From NCBI GenBank assembly GCA_031267345.1, contig JAIRZG010000004.1, forward strand, positions 1 through 29,355: 29,355 bases of DNA, given 5' to 3'. The notes under the pieces were generated by a model. It worked only from the letters and a program-made list of their open reading frames with translations. It did not search any database and was not told the origin of the DNA. A program made the position numbers and the translations under genes. This document shows, one piece after another, positions 1-8,543 of the stretch. This stretch comes from Zoogloeaceae bacterium (GTDB taxonomy: Bacteria > Pseudomonadota > Gammaproteobacteria > Burkholderiales > Rhodocyclaceae). Within the stretch, counting starts at the first letter, position 1. Every line of letters starts with the position of its first letter.

Positions 1-105
1 CGAGCCAAAGAACTTCTCGATCAGGCCATCTCCCAAGCTTTCAATTGCATCTCCATTTCAGACATCTCAGGAGGGTTCAAACATGATGGATATGCGCAAC
101 GTTAA
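1..105 (+). pseudogene. 3' end of an IS630-family transposase (partial, runs off the left edge)
   Basis: Frame 1 is open from the window edge to TAA at 103-105 and encodes 34 residues that look like the extreme C-terminus of IS630/Tc1-type transposases: an 'LLDQAI' helix, then a 'G-F-x-H-x-GY' ending a few residues before the stop, where family members usually carry 'GWFxHxGY'. The catalytic DDE domain would lie outside the window, so whether the gene is intact is unknown. Just after the stop the sequence passes through an AT-rich stretch (about 104-118) into the interrupted ISAs1 transposase. IS630 elements insert at TA, and a TA lies at this junction. Family assignment rests on a short tail only. 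Confidence 0.5.
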
Positions 106-116
106 GTTAAAATGCT

Positions 117-1066
117 CTAGTCCGTTTTGCATCCGGTGGCAAGGAACTCAGGAAACAACGGCATTCTGTGCTTGTTTTGTCGCCCATCGCTCGTACCGCT
201 TCAACCTGTACCAGACTCTTGAGTCCCGTGAAACGGCACTTCCCTTCAATCCAGTCGATGCGGTCGCTCACCCATACCCGGCGCGTTTCGATGCGACCAT
301 GCTCTTTCTCGCAACTTTCTTCAGCGGGCGCTTCTTTCTTTGCCAAATCTTCCATAAAGAGTCGCACCTCCTTGTGCAAGATGCCTTGATTCCCCTTCAG
401 CGCCAACACGTAATCGCCTCCCCATTCTACAATCTGTTGGGCAATGGCTCTTTGGCAGCCCATCGCGTCTATCGTCACGGTAACGCCGGAAAGAACAAAC
501 AAGGAAAGTACGTCCGGGATGGCGACAATTTTATTAGCTTTCTTATCCACCACCTCTTGTGCAAAACCAGCACACCTTGCTCGCACGCCCAAGCATGAAG
601 CAGGTGAAGCGCACGTCCCGCCTTGCTGCGCGAACCGCGCACGGTTTTACCATCCAACGCCAGATGCCGGACAGGTTCCATCCCTTCCGTACCTTTCACT
701 GCGACAGATGCCCACTCGAAGAACGCCACTTCAAAGGCCTTTGCGTCTAGGCGCGAGAAAACACGGGCAAACGTATCATGTGAGGGAATACCATTCTTGC
801 GCGGCAGGAATTGCCGTAACCTCTCTTCTTTGTCACAGCAAAAATCCTCCACCGTCTCCCAGTCGTCCGCACCGGACACGATGGCAATCAGCGCCATGGA
901 AAGTATGTCAGACAAGGCATGCAGCTTGTTCAAGGTCTCACGGCGTAGGTCGGGTAGCCGGGCAAAATAGGGCTGGGGATTGGGAAACAGGTGAGAACCT
1001 CACAAAAAAACCTTCCCTCAACTCATTTCATGCCAGACCTCAGGCATCTATAGCGCGGTTGCCCTG
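117..1066 (-). pseudogene. Broken ISAs1-family transposase remnant
   Basis: Two minus-strand frames together make one ISAs1-type DDE transposase. The upstream part (about 999 to 475) carries 'LPDLRRETLNKLHALSDIL', 'GADDWETVEDF' and the first catalytic Asp in 'LALDGKTVRGS'. The second frame (from about 592 down) resumes with 'QEVVDKKANKIVAIPDVL', the second Asp in 'VTIDAMGCQ' and 'GGDYVLALKGNQG'. The frame changes near the AAAA run at 563-566 (two bases extra or one lost). The protein stops at 'SLPPDAKRT', so the third catalytic residue (Glu of the usual 'HWxIENxLHW') and the C-terminal quarter are missing. No ATG or GTG begins the reading frame before the stop at 1000-1002. The 'CAGGGCAACCGCGC' read on the minus strand from 1066 resembles an ISAs1 terminal inverted repeat and is taken as the element end. 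Confidence 0.85.
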
Positions 1067-1171
1067 ACATACCGCGAGGAACAATATACGCCTATCCTTC
1101 AATCGGGGTAGCGTCAGGCAAGCGATAAGGAACATTGTCGGCGGCACGAAAAGAAACAAGTAATCTTTCAT
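1067..1171 (-). pseudogene. Start of an unknown gene cut off by the ISAs1 end
   Basis: An ATG at 1171-1169 (minus strand) has a good ribosome binding site, GGGAG five to six bases upstream. It opens a frame beginning 'MKDYLFLFVPPTMF' and continuing with a hydrophobic stretch and then basic residues (LKDRR). The frame runs straight into the presumed ISAs1 terminal repeat at 1066 and stops about 10 codons inside the IS. This is what a membrane or secreted protein gene truncated by an insertion would look like. The rest of the gene is not visible, and it could be a chance ORF. No family recognised. Confidence 0.3.
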
Positions 1172-1302
1172 GAATTCTCCCTGTCAAAACATTCAAGCAC
1201 AGCCTTGCCTGAATACGGCATCCGGCAAGATTCAAGCCTGCCGCGAAGCCCGACCATGCGGCGGGAAACGTCGGGATTCATTTCGTTTTAGCATACGCCT
1301 GC

Positions 1303-2331
1303 TCATTTCGCGCGCACCCACGCCCGCGCCGCGTCGAGCATCCGGCAGGAGTAGCCCCATTCGTTGTCGTACCAGGCTAACACCTTGACCAGCGTCGCGC
1401 CATCTTCATCGGTGAGGACGCGGGTTTGCGTGGCGTCGAAGGTGGAGGAAACCGTGGTGTGGTTGAAGTCGGAAGACACCAGCGGCGCGGTGTTCACCGC
1501 GAGGATGCCTTGTAGCGGGCCATTGGCGGCGGCGGTCATCCAGGCGTTGATCTCTTCCTTCGTCGTGGCGCGTTCGGGCGTAAAGGTCAAATCCACCAGC
1601 GAGACGTTCAGGGTGGGTACGCGCAGCGAAAAGCCGTCGAACCTGCCTTTCAGTTGCGGCAGCACCAGCCCGACCGCCTTGGCTGCGCCGGTTTTGGTGG
1701 GGATGATATTGGCCGCCGCCGCCCGCGCCCGCCGCAAATCCTTGTGCCGCGCATCAACCGTGACCTGATCGTTGGTGTAGGCGTGTATCGTGGTCATCAA
1801 GCCCTGCTTGATGCCAATGGATTCGGAAAGCACCTTGGCGACCGGCGCGAGACAGTTGGTGGTGCAGGAAGCGTTCGAGACCACCGTCATGGCGTAATCC
1901 AGCACATGCTCATTGACGCCCATGACCACCGTGGCATCGACATCATCGCCGCCCGGCGCGGAAATCAGCACCTTGTTCGCGCCCTGTTCGAGCAGGACTC
2001 GCGCCTTTTCCTTGCTGGCGTATGCGCCCGTGCATTCGAGCAGCAGTTCCACGCCATGCGTCCGCCAGTGGATGTCGCGCGGATTCTTGGTGGAATAAAA
2101 GGGAATCCTTTTGCCCTCCAGGATGAGGACGTTTTCGCCTTCGGTTTCCACCGGCGTGGCGAAGCGGCCATGCGTGGTGTCGTATTGCAGCAGATGCGCG
2201 TTGGTCGCCAAATCGCCGGAAGCGTTGATGGCGACTACATCAAACTCATTTTGCAATCCCTGCTCGTAAATGGCGCGCAAGGCACAGCGACCAATACGAC
2301 CAAACCCGTTGATGGCAACCTTGATGGACAT
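1303..2331 (-). CDS. gap: Glyceraldehyde-3-phosphate dehydrogenase, type I
   Basis: Interconverts glyceraldehyde-3-phosphate and 1,3-bisphosphoglycerate in glycolysis, gluconeogenesis or the Calvin cycle (cytoplasm). 342 residues, normal length. The ATG at 2331 is chosen over one 27 bases upstream because it has GGGAG six bases before it and gives the standard 'MSIKVAINGFGRIGR' start. The Rossmann motif GFGRIGR lies at 9-15; the active-site Cys156 is in 'SNASCTTN' and His183 in 'TTIHAYTNDQ'. The coenzyme loop reads 'VAINASGD' (Ala37), where strictly NAD-dependent enzymes have Asp ('AIND'). The same 'INAS' occurs, as I recall, in NADP-using GapB of Bacillus, so NADP or dual use is possible (inference). 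It is third in a minus-strand run after tkt and the AlbA_2 gene, with an 89-base gap before it. Confidence 0.97.
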   Translation of the reverse strand: MSIKVAINGFGRIGRCALRAIYEQGLQNEFDVVAINASGDLATNAHLLQYDTTHGRFATPVETEGENVLILEGKRIPFYSTKNPRDIHWRTHGVELLLECTGAYASKEKARVLLEQGANKVLISAPGGDDVDATVVMGVNEHVLDYAMTVVSNASCTTNCLAPVAKVLSESIGIKQGLMTTIHAYTNDQVTVDARHKDLRRARAAAANIIPTKTGAAKAVGLVLPQLKGRFDGFSLRVPTLNVSLVDLTFTPERATTKEEINAWMTAAANGPLQGILAVNTAPLVSSDFNHTTVSSTFDATQTRVLTDEDGATLVKVLAWYDNEWGYSCRMLDAARAWVRAK

Positions 2332-2420
2332 GTTTTTCTCCCGTTGATAAATCGTCAATCACAAAAACAGCGCCGCGCCCACGTCAAAGCGTCGCGCCAA
2401 CCGTGTGTTCACAGCCTCAC

Positions 2421-3200
2421 TCACGCCACGACCTCCCAGCGACCATCCTTGTCCGGGCCGCTTCGCGTAATGACGCCATCTTTCTTTAGTCGTTCCAGTT
2501 GCCACTCAACGCCTTTGGGCGAGATGCCCGCCACTTGCGCAAGCTCCTGCGTCGTCGCCAAGGAGTTGGCGCGGATGGCGTCCATGAGCAAGTCTCTGGT
2601 TTTCTCCCTAGTTTTTCCAGTAGTCGCACCCTTGCTTTCTACTGTTTTTCCGATAGTTTTCTCCTTGGTCTCCTGCGCCCCGGCAGGCACGATCTCATCC
2701 GCCGCCAGCACGGGCCTCGGAAAGCTGATCCTGAAAAATTCATCGAAGGAAAATGTGGGCGCAGGAACCTTGCGGGCGTTGGTGGCGTGTTGCATATGCG
2801 GGATGCCGGCGCCCATCTTTTCGATGTAGTGCGCGCGATGCAGCAAGTTGGCGATGACCCCGTTGCGGGCGACGCTGATCGTGCCGAAATTCTCCTTCGT
2901 CACCCCTTTGGGCAGACCGCCGGGGTTGGTGATGTCAACCCGGTCATCGAAGGTTTGCAACCTCGGTTCGATGTGGTTCAACGTGTCCTGCGCCCACGAG
3001 CGCGCGGCGTTGCTCGTATCCGTGCCGACGACGACGCCCTGATCGGTCACGCCAATGACGACGCGCCCGCCCGAGGCATTGGCAAAGGCACAGGCTTCCG
3101 CCGCCAGCGATTTGTCCGGACGCTCCTTGAATTCGAGAGTGTAGCTTTCGCCGCTTCTGAGCAAAGCATCCAGTTTTTGCAGGCTGAGGGGGTTCGTCAT
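2421..3200 (-). CDS. AlbA_2/Schlafen-type putative transcriptional regulator, internally shortened
   Basis: 259 residues in three parts. Residues 1-75 form an AlbA_2 domain ('ESYTLEFKERPD', 'ACAFANASGGRVVIGVTDQG', 'LNHIEP'). Residues about 80-155 match the far C-terminal part of the long AlbA_2/RecG-like regulators ('FDDRVDITNPGGLPKGVT', 'RNGVIANLLHRAHYIEKMGAGI', 'FRISFPRP'). The last 65 residues are a winged helix ('TTQELAQVAGISPKGVEWQL'). Full-length members are about 400-500 residues; the middle, including the usual 'ALVNAxVHRDY' block, is absent with the frame kept, so 'HIEPRLQ' runs directly into 'TFDDRVDI'. It starts 28 bases after the tkt stop and lies between tkt and gap. A seven-codon frame beginning ATG at 3220 ends in ATGA overlapping this start, so coupling is possible. 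DNA binding is inferred; target unknown. Could be a decayed gene. Confidence 0.75.
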   Translation of the reverse strand: MTNPLSLQKLDALLRSGESYTLEFKERPDKSLAAEACAFANASGGRVVIGVTDQGVVVGTDTSNAARSWAQDTLNHIEPRLQTFDDRVDITNPGGLPKGVTKENFGTISVARNGVIANLLHRAHYIEKMGAGIPHMQHATNARKVPAPTFSFDEFFRISFPRPVLAADEIVPAGAQETKEKTIGKTVESKGATTGKTREKTRDLLMDAIRANSLATTQELAQVAGISPKGVEWQLERLKKDGVITRSGPDKDGRWEVVA

Positions 3201-3228
3201 GCCGCCAACTTTCGATTCATCTCCGTCA

Positions 3229-5238
3229 TCAGACGCTCCGGTTCTTCACCGCTCGCACCACGTTTTCCACCGTAAACCCGAAGTGCTCAAACAATTTCCC
3301 CGCCGGAGCGGACGCGCCAAAGGTGTCGATGCTGATGACCGCGCCATGCAAGCCGACGTACTTGCGCCAAAAGTCGCCGTGCGCGGCTTCGATGGCGACG
3401 CGGCGAACGTGGCTGCCCAGCACGGCGGCGCGGTATTCGGCGCTTTGACGGTCAAAGACATTGGTTGAGGGCATGGAGACCACGCGCGCGGCGATGCCCT
3501 CCGCCGCCAGCGCGATTTGGGCGTCCAGCGCCAGTTTGACTTCGGAGCCAGTGGCGATCAGCGCTACCTGCGGTTTTTCGGCGTCCGACAGGATGTAGCC
3601 GCCTTTTTTGATGCTTGCGGCGTCAATCGCGCCCGTCACCGTGGGCAGGTTCTGGCGCGAAAGGGCGAGCAGCGTCGGGCCGTCCGCGCGTTCGACGCCC
3701 GCCGCCCAGGCGACGGCGGTTTCCGTGGCGTCGCAGGGTCGCCAGACATCCAGATTGGGAATCAGGCGCAGACTGGGGATTTGCTCGACGGGCTGATGCG
3801 TGGGGCCATCTTCGCCCAGGCCGATGGAATCGTGGGTATAGACCATGATCTGCCGCTGTTTCATCAGCGCCGCCATGCGGATGGCGTTTCTCGCGTAGTC
3901 GGAAAAAACCAGAAAGGTGGCGGTGTAGGGAATCAGGCCGCCATAGAGCGCCAGCCCGTTGGCGATGGCGGTCATGCCGAATTCGCGCACGCCGTAATAG
4001 CAGTAATTGCCGCCCGTGTTGGCGGTGACGCCTTTACTGCCTTTGACAAAGGTGAGGTTGGAGGCGGCAAGGTCGGCGGAACCGCCGAAGAGTTCCGGCA
4101 GATGCGGCAGCAAGGCGGCAATGGCGTTCTGGCTGGCCTTGCGCGTGGCGATGTTTTCGGCCTTGCGCTGGCAATCGGCAATATGGCGCGTGACGGTTTG
4201 CGACCAGTCGGCGGGCAGTTCGCGGCGAATGACGCGCCGCTCGAATTCGGAGGCCAGTTCGGGGAAAGCGGCCTTGTAGGCATCAAAGCCTTGCCGCCAT
4301 CCGGTCTCAAGCGTCGCGCCTTTGGCTTTGGCGTCCCAGGCGGCATATACCTCGGCGGGAATCTCGAAGGGCGGATGCGTCCAGCCGATGGCGGCGCGGG
4401 TGGCGGCGATTTCTTCCGCGCCCAGGGGGGAACCGTGGCAATCATGGCTGCCCGCCTTGTTGGGCGACCCTTTGCCGATTACGGTTTGGCAGCAAATCAG
4501 CGTGGGGCTTGCACTTTCCGTTCGCGCCGCTTCCAGCGCCTCTTCAATGTCCTTCGCGTCATGCCCATTGACAAGGGGAATCACCTGCCAGCCATAGGAC
4601 TCGAAGCGTAAGGACGTATCGTCGGTGAACCAGCCGTCTACATGCCCGTCAATGGAAATGTCGTTATCGTCGTAGAAGACGATCAGCTTGTTCAGTTTCA
4701 GCGTACCCGCCAGCGAACAAGCTTCGTGCGAAACGCCTTCCATCAGGCAACCGTCGCCGAGAAAGGCGTAGGTGTAATGATCGACCACCGTATGACCGGG
4801 ACGGTTGAATTCCGCCGCCAATGCTTTTTCCGCCAGCGCGAAGCCGACCGCGTTGGCAATGCCCTGCCCCAAGGGGCCGGTGGTGGTCTCCACGCCCGGC
4901 GTATGCCCCACCTCCGGATGTCCCGGCGTGCGCGCGCCAAACTGCCGGAAATTTTTAATATCTTCCACGCTCACGTCATAGCCGGTCAAATGCAAAAGCG
5001 CGTAGAGCAGCATTGAGCCATGCCCGTTGGAGAGCACGAAACGGTCACGATCAGGCCAGTCGGGGTTGGCGGGATTATGCTTCAAATACCGCCGCCAGAG
5101 CGTTTCGGCGATTTCCGCCATTCCCAGCGGCGCGCCCGGATGCCCGGAACCGGCCTGTTGTATGGCGTCCATGGAAAGCGCGCGCAGCGCGCCGGTGAGG
5201 GGAGTAAAGGGGGTGATTCTTTGCCGTTGCGCGTACAT
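3229..5238 (-). CDS. tkt: Transketolase
   Basis: Thiamine-diphosphate enzyme that moves two-carbon ketol units between sugar phosphates in the pentose phosphate and Calvin pathways (cytoplasm). 669 residues, the usual length. Signature 1 is at 19-38 ('RALSMDAIQQAGSGHPGAPL', His33). The ThDP/Mg motif runs from GDG at 161-163 to 'YDDNDISIDG' at about 189-198. Signature 2, 'GEDGPTHQPVEQ', is near 475, and the C-terminal domain has 'ATGSEV'. First gene of the minus-strand run tkt, AlbA_2 gene, gap. The ATG at 5238 has no strong Shine-Dalgarno; no better start lies downstream, because the transketolase fold begins at about residue 12. A TATAAT on the minus strand lies 29 bases upstream of the start. 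Confidence 0.98.
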   Translation of the reverse strand: MYAQRQRITPFTPLTGALRALSMDAIQQAGSGHPGAPLGMAEIAETLWRRYLKHNPANPDWPDRDRFVLSNGHGSMLLYALLHLTGYDVSVEDIKNFRQFGARTPGHPEVGHTPGVETTTGPLGQGIANAVGFALAEKALAAEFNRPGHTVVDHYTYAFLGDGCLMEGVSHEACSLAGTLKLNKLIVFYDDNDISIDGHVDGWFTDDTSLRFESYGWQVIPLVNGHDAKDIEEALEAARTESASPTLICCQTVIGKGSPNKAGSHDCHGSPLGAEEIAATRAAIGWTHPPFEIPAEVYAAWDAKAKGATLETGWRQGFDAYKAAFPELASEFERRVIRRELPADWSQTVTRHIADCQRKAENIATRKASQNAIAALLPHLPELFGGSADLAASNLTFVKGSKGVTANTGGNYCYYGVREFGMTAIANGLALYGGLIPYTATFLVFSDYARNAIRMAALMKQRQIMVYTHDSIGLGEDGPTHQPVEQIPSLRLIPNLDVWRPCDATETAVAWAAGVERADGPTLLALSRQNLPTVTGAIDAASIKKGGYILSDAEKPQVALIATGSEVKLALDAQIALAAEGIAARVVSMPSTNVFDRQSAEYRAAVLGSHVRRVAIEAAHGDFWRKYVGLHGAVISIDTFGASAPAGKLFEHFGFTVENVVRAVKNRSV

Positions 5239-5266
5239 GGATTTGGTTGCCGGATGAAAAGGCGGG

Positions 5267-5272
5267 ATTATA
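5267..5272 (-). promoter_or_regulatory. Possible -10 element for tkt
   Basis: Read on the minus strand these bases are TATAAT, a perfect sigma-70 -10 box, 29 bases before the tkt ATG in the 134-base tkt/MCP divergent gap. I see no convincing -35 hexamer 16-18 bases upstream (CGGCTT at 17), so it may need an activator or be chance. Confidence 0.35.
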
Positions 5273-5310
5273 CGGGATCGGCGATCAGGAAGCCGCAGGG
5301 CATTCCCGAA

Positions 5311-5338
5311 TTGAAACTGTTTTCCGTTCTGCTATTCT
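5311..5338 (+). promoter_or_regulatory. Candidate sigma-70 promoter for the chemotaxis receptor gene
   Basis: TTGAAA (5311-5316, five of six consensus bases) and TATTCT (5333-5338, four of six) are separated by 16 bases, 35 bases before the ATG at 5373. It faces away from tkt. Inferred from consensus match only. Confidence 0.4.
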
Positions 5339-5372
5339 GCATACTTCATCTTTTCTGCATGTGGGGTGCGCC

Positions 5373-6995
5373 ATGCGAACCAATCTGCCTGTCAATCAAG
5401 TTGAGACGCTGTTGCCGGAAGGCGAATTCATTTATTCGCGCACGGATAACAAGGGCGTCATTGTGGAATTGAACGATGCCTTTGCCCGCATCAGCGCCTT
5501 TACGCGCGAGGAAATGACGGGGCAACCGCACAATCTGGTGCGGCATCCCGACATGCCGCCGGAAGCCTTTCATGACATGTGGCGCGACCTCAAACAAGGG
5601 TTGCCGTGGCGCGGAGTGGTCAAGAACCGGCGCAAGGACGGCGGCTATTACTGGGTGGTCGCCAATGTCGCGCCCGTGCGTGAGGGCGGACGGATTATCG
5701 GCTACCAGTCGGTGCGCGGACGCCCCGACAAGGCGGACATTCAGGCGGCGGAAGCCGCTTATCAGCGCATCCGCGCCGGCGATACGTCCATCCGCGTCGA
5801 ACATGGGCGCGTGGTGTCTACGCGTCGCTCCCTCGGTGATTACCTGCAAAACCTGGGACTGCAAAGCACTGTGGCGGGCGTTTTGTTGCTGCTGATGAGT
5901 TTGCTTCTCGTATTCTCCGGCCTGCTGCCCGCGTTGCCGGGACGGATTCTGGGCGGATTGGGATTACTCTACGGACTTTATTTTCTGCTGGGTTTTGCGC
6001 CGCGTCTGCGCCGGGATCTGGCGCAGGTTTCGCAATACCTGTTCACCCTGCTGGGCAGCGGCGACCTACGTGCCCGACTGAACGGCGAACGTCCCGACGT
6101 GCTGGGCGAAGTGACATACCGTCTCAATCATCTCACCGCCTGGATTCAATCCACCTTGCAGGGCATGAACGAAACTTCGCGCGATGTGCGCCAATCCGCG
6201 CACGCCGTCGCGCAGAGCGTCATTGTGCTGAAAGATTCGGCGCAGGTGCAAAGCGACGCCACGGCAGCCGCAGCGGCGGGCATCGAAGAAATCACGGTAT
6301 CCATCAGCGAAGTCGCCGCCAACGCCGCCACCACCCTTGACGCGGCGCATATGGCGTCGCAGGCTTCCGCCAGCGGCGGCGAACTGGCGCGGCAGGCGAG
6401 CGAAACCATACTGGCGCTGGCGGATTCAGTGCGTAGCTCGGCGGGTCAGGTCGAACGCATGGGCGAGCATTCCAGGGAAATCTCCCGCATTACTGGCGTG
6501 ATTCGGGAAATCGCCGATCAAACCAACCTGCTCGCCTTGAACGCCGCCATCGAAGCGGCGCGCGCGGGCGAACAGGGACGCGGCTTCGCGGTCGTCGCCG
6601 ACGAAGTGAGAAAACTTGCGGAACGCAGCGCGCAAGCCACGCAGGAAATCAGCGCCATGGTGAATTCCGTCCAGGCCGGGACCGGCAAGGCCGTGGAAGG
6701 AATGCGCGCGGGCGCAAGCCAGGTGGAAAACGGCGTCAATCTGGTGCAGAACGCGCACAACGCCCTGCTGGAAATCAACGCGCAAATGTCGCGGACACTG
6801 GCGATGGTAAGCGATATTTCCCACTCCTCCGGCGAACAGCAGGAAGCCATGACTTCCATGGCCAACAACGTCGAACAAGTGGCCTCCATGACCGACCAGA
6901 ACCTCACGCTGGCCGGAGAAACCACCCGCACCGCCGAAATCCTCCGCGCCGCCACCGACCGGATGCAAAAAGCCGTAGAACAGTACACGGTCTAG
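5373..6995 (+). CDS. PAS-domain methyl-accepting chemotaxis protein, Aer-like
   Basis: 540 residues. A PAS domain at about 10-118 carries the Aer-type run 'NLVRHPDMPPEAFHDMW' and 'KNRRKDGGYYWVVANV'. Two close hydrophobic segments at about 167-187 and 191-209 form a membrane hairpin, followed by a HAMP-like region and a cytoplasmic signalling domain with the canonical tip 'QTNLLALNAAIEAARAGEQG'. It probably senses redox state or oxygen through a PAS cofactor and signals to a CheA kinase, as E. coli Aer does (inference; FAD is not visible in sequence). It ends in 'EQYTV', without a CheR-docking pentapeptide. The ATG at 5373 is preferred to an in-frame ATG 126 bases upstream because the PAS domain begins here and the upstream part is unlike the family. 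It has only a weak GGGG ribosome site. Confidence 0.93.
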   Translation: MRTNLPVNQVETLLPEGEFIYSRTDNKGVIVELNDAFARISAFTREEMTGQPHNLVRHPDMPPEAFHDMWRDLKQGLPWRGVVKNRRKDGGYYWVVANVAPVREGGRIIGYQSVRGRPDKADIQAAEAAYQRIRAGDTSIRVEHGRVVSTRRSLGDYLQNLGLQSTVAGVLLLLMSLLLVFSGLLPALPGRILGGLGLLYGLYFLLGFAPRLRRDLAQVSQYLFTLLGSGDLRARLNGERPDVLGEVTYRLNHLTAWIQSTLQGMNETSRDVRQSAHAVAQSVIVLKDSAQVQSDATAAAAAGIEEITVSISEVAANAATTLDAAHMASQASASGGELARQASETILALADSVRSSAGQVERMGEHSREISRITGVIREIADQTNLLALNAAIEAARAGEQGRGFAVVADEVRKLAERSAQATQEISAMVNSVQAGTGKAVEGMRAGASQVENGVNLVQNAHNALLEINAQMSRTLAMVSDISHSSGEQQEAMTSMANNVEQVASMTDQNLTLAGETTRTAEILRAATDRMQKAVEQYTV

Positions 6996-7011
6996 CCCTT
7001 GCGGGCGGCGA

Positions 7012-7060
7012 TGCGCGCCTGCGGCGCGGAGGCTGCGCCCGAAGGAAACGCAGGCGCGCA
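7012..7060. terminator. Long hairpin between convergent genes
   Basis: TGCGCGCCTGCG (7012-7023) and CGCAGGCGCGCA (7049-7060) are a perfect 12-base inverted repeat; the 25-base loop holds a further GGCGC/GCGCC pairing. It sits between the stop of the chemotaxis receptor (6995) and the stop of the Sel1 gene (7067), which converge. There is no T-run on either side, so a classical Rho-independent terminator is not shown; a transcript-end hairpin is the likeliest role. Confidence 0.5.
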
Positions 7061-7066
7061 GCGCGA

Positions 7067-8363
7067 TTATTCAGAGGTCCCCAATAAAGATTTTTTGAGG
7101 CAACCGGGGTAATATTGTTGGCATGCCTTATCGTAATACTGCAAGGCTTGGCGGTCATCCTTTTCAACGCCTTCGCCTTCTTCATACATCCTTGCAAGCC
7201 CAAAGCAGGATATGTAGTCTTCGCTATCGCATCCGTGTTGCCATTGCGCAAGCGCCATTGCATAAGCAGCTGCGGATTTGGCAAGATCAACAGGGACGAT
7301 TTTGCCTTTTTTGTAGGTATTGCCCAGACTTTCGCAAGCAAATGGCTCTTTATCGTTTTCGCAGCCGTTTTTTTGCAGGGAAAATATCTTTTCATAAAGT
7401 TCAATGGCGCGCGCCGTGTCCTGTTCAATACCTTCCTCGCCTTCCATGTACAAATCGCCAAGGCGTTCACACGAAGCAACGTTATCAAGGTCGCAGCCTT
7501 TTTGAAACAGGCTGGCGGCTTTTACCCCGTTTTTTGTAACGCCATCATCACCGTGTAAATAATCTCTTCCCAAGACAAAACAACCATATGAGTTACCGGA
7601 ATCACATGATTTTCCCTTGTATTGCGCCGCTTTTTCCTTATCTTTTTCCATATGTTCGCTGTATTCATAGATCAGCGCCAGCTGATCGCAAGCCGGACTG
7701 ACTTTCGCATCGCAGGAAGAGGCTTGCAGCAGCGGGATCGCCTTTGTCATATCCTGCGCAAGCCAGTACCGTTGTCATGGAGAAAACCCAGCCTGTGGCA
7801 GTAAATCATATAACCTTTATCGCATTCCTGTTGATAAAGCTCCGCCGCTCTGGCAAAAACCGGTTTGCGGTTGCCAAATCGCTGTTTACGTCCTCTTCTG
7901 ATTTATATATGTGACCAAGCCAGCCACAAGCATAGCCATCGTTTTCGTTACATGATTTTTCGGCAAGCGCCAGAGCTTTTGCTACATCTCTTTCCGCACC
8001 GTAAAGATAAGCGCTAACCAGGTGCGCGCACCCACTGGCGATGTTGGCGTCACAGGCTTTCCGTGCGTATGCCCGCATTTTGATCACGCTCTCTTTGAAA
8101 AAGGAATGGATGCGCGCCGCGTTCGCGCAAGCGGCATAATTCTTCAACGCGCAGGATTTTTCATAAAATTCAACGGCCTTTGCGTAATCATAAGCTCCCG
8201 CCTTGCCGCGCTCATACCCGTCGCCCAAAATCGCGCAGCTTTCCGCGTCGCCGCGCGCGCACGCTTCTTGCTGCCTTGTGTATATCCCCCCGTTTGGCCT
8301 GTTCGTCTGACAGACGCAAAGCGCAACCGCCAGAAGCACAACGCCCGCAACCATCTTTTTCAT
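7067..8363 (-). pseudogene. Secreted Sel1-repeat (TPR-like) protein, broken by two frameshifts
   Basis: Three minus-strand frames join into one Sel1-repeat protein of about 430 residues. The start 'MKKMVAGVVLLAVALCVC' (ATG at 8363, GAGAAG just upstream) is a signal peptide, possibly a lipoprotein one with a poor lipobox. Repeats of about 36 residues follow, with the Cys-rich pattern 'C..G...SC..LG..Y..G' ('GDAESCAILGDGYERGKA', 'NVASCERLGDLYMEGEEG', 'DYISCFGLARMYEEGEGV'). Near 7865-7875 the frame changes after 'SDLAT', and the repeat continues in another frame as 'ARAAELYQQECDKGYMIYC'. Near 7766 a lost base shifts it again, after which 'AQDMTKAIPLL' continues to the stop at 7067. The repeats stay well preserved on both sides, so the damage is recent or is a sequencing error. 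Such proteins usually act in protein-protein contacts in the envelope; the role here is unknown. Confidence 0.8.
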
Positions 8364-8543
8364 TTTCTTCTCTTTCCGTTCAATGATTTTAGAGCGTTTT
8401 TTGTTGCATATGCCGGAATAAAAAAGACGAGGGGTTTTGAAGCGTTGCAGGACAGGGCTGAATGGACGTGCAGCCCGCCGCGTCACTTGACCGCATGAGC
8501 CGTCGAACAGGAACAACGCCCGACACAGGCGCTCAGAACCTGT

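Noticed and set aside
1190..1300. Inverted repeats downstream of gap as a terminator
   Set aside because: Only short five- to six-base stems (such as GCCGC/GCGGC) and no T-run; not convincing.
1654..2829. A 391-codon plus-strand frame opposite gap and the AlbA_2 gene
   Set aside because: Crosses two real minus-strand genes, has no recognisable domain, and is explained by GC-rich codon bias.
7740..7880. Programmed frameshifting in the Sel1 gene
   Set aside because: No slippery heptamer with a downstream structure is seen, and two separate shifts would be needed; mutation or read error is simpler.
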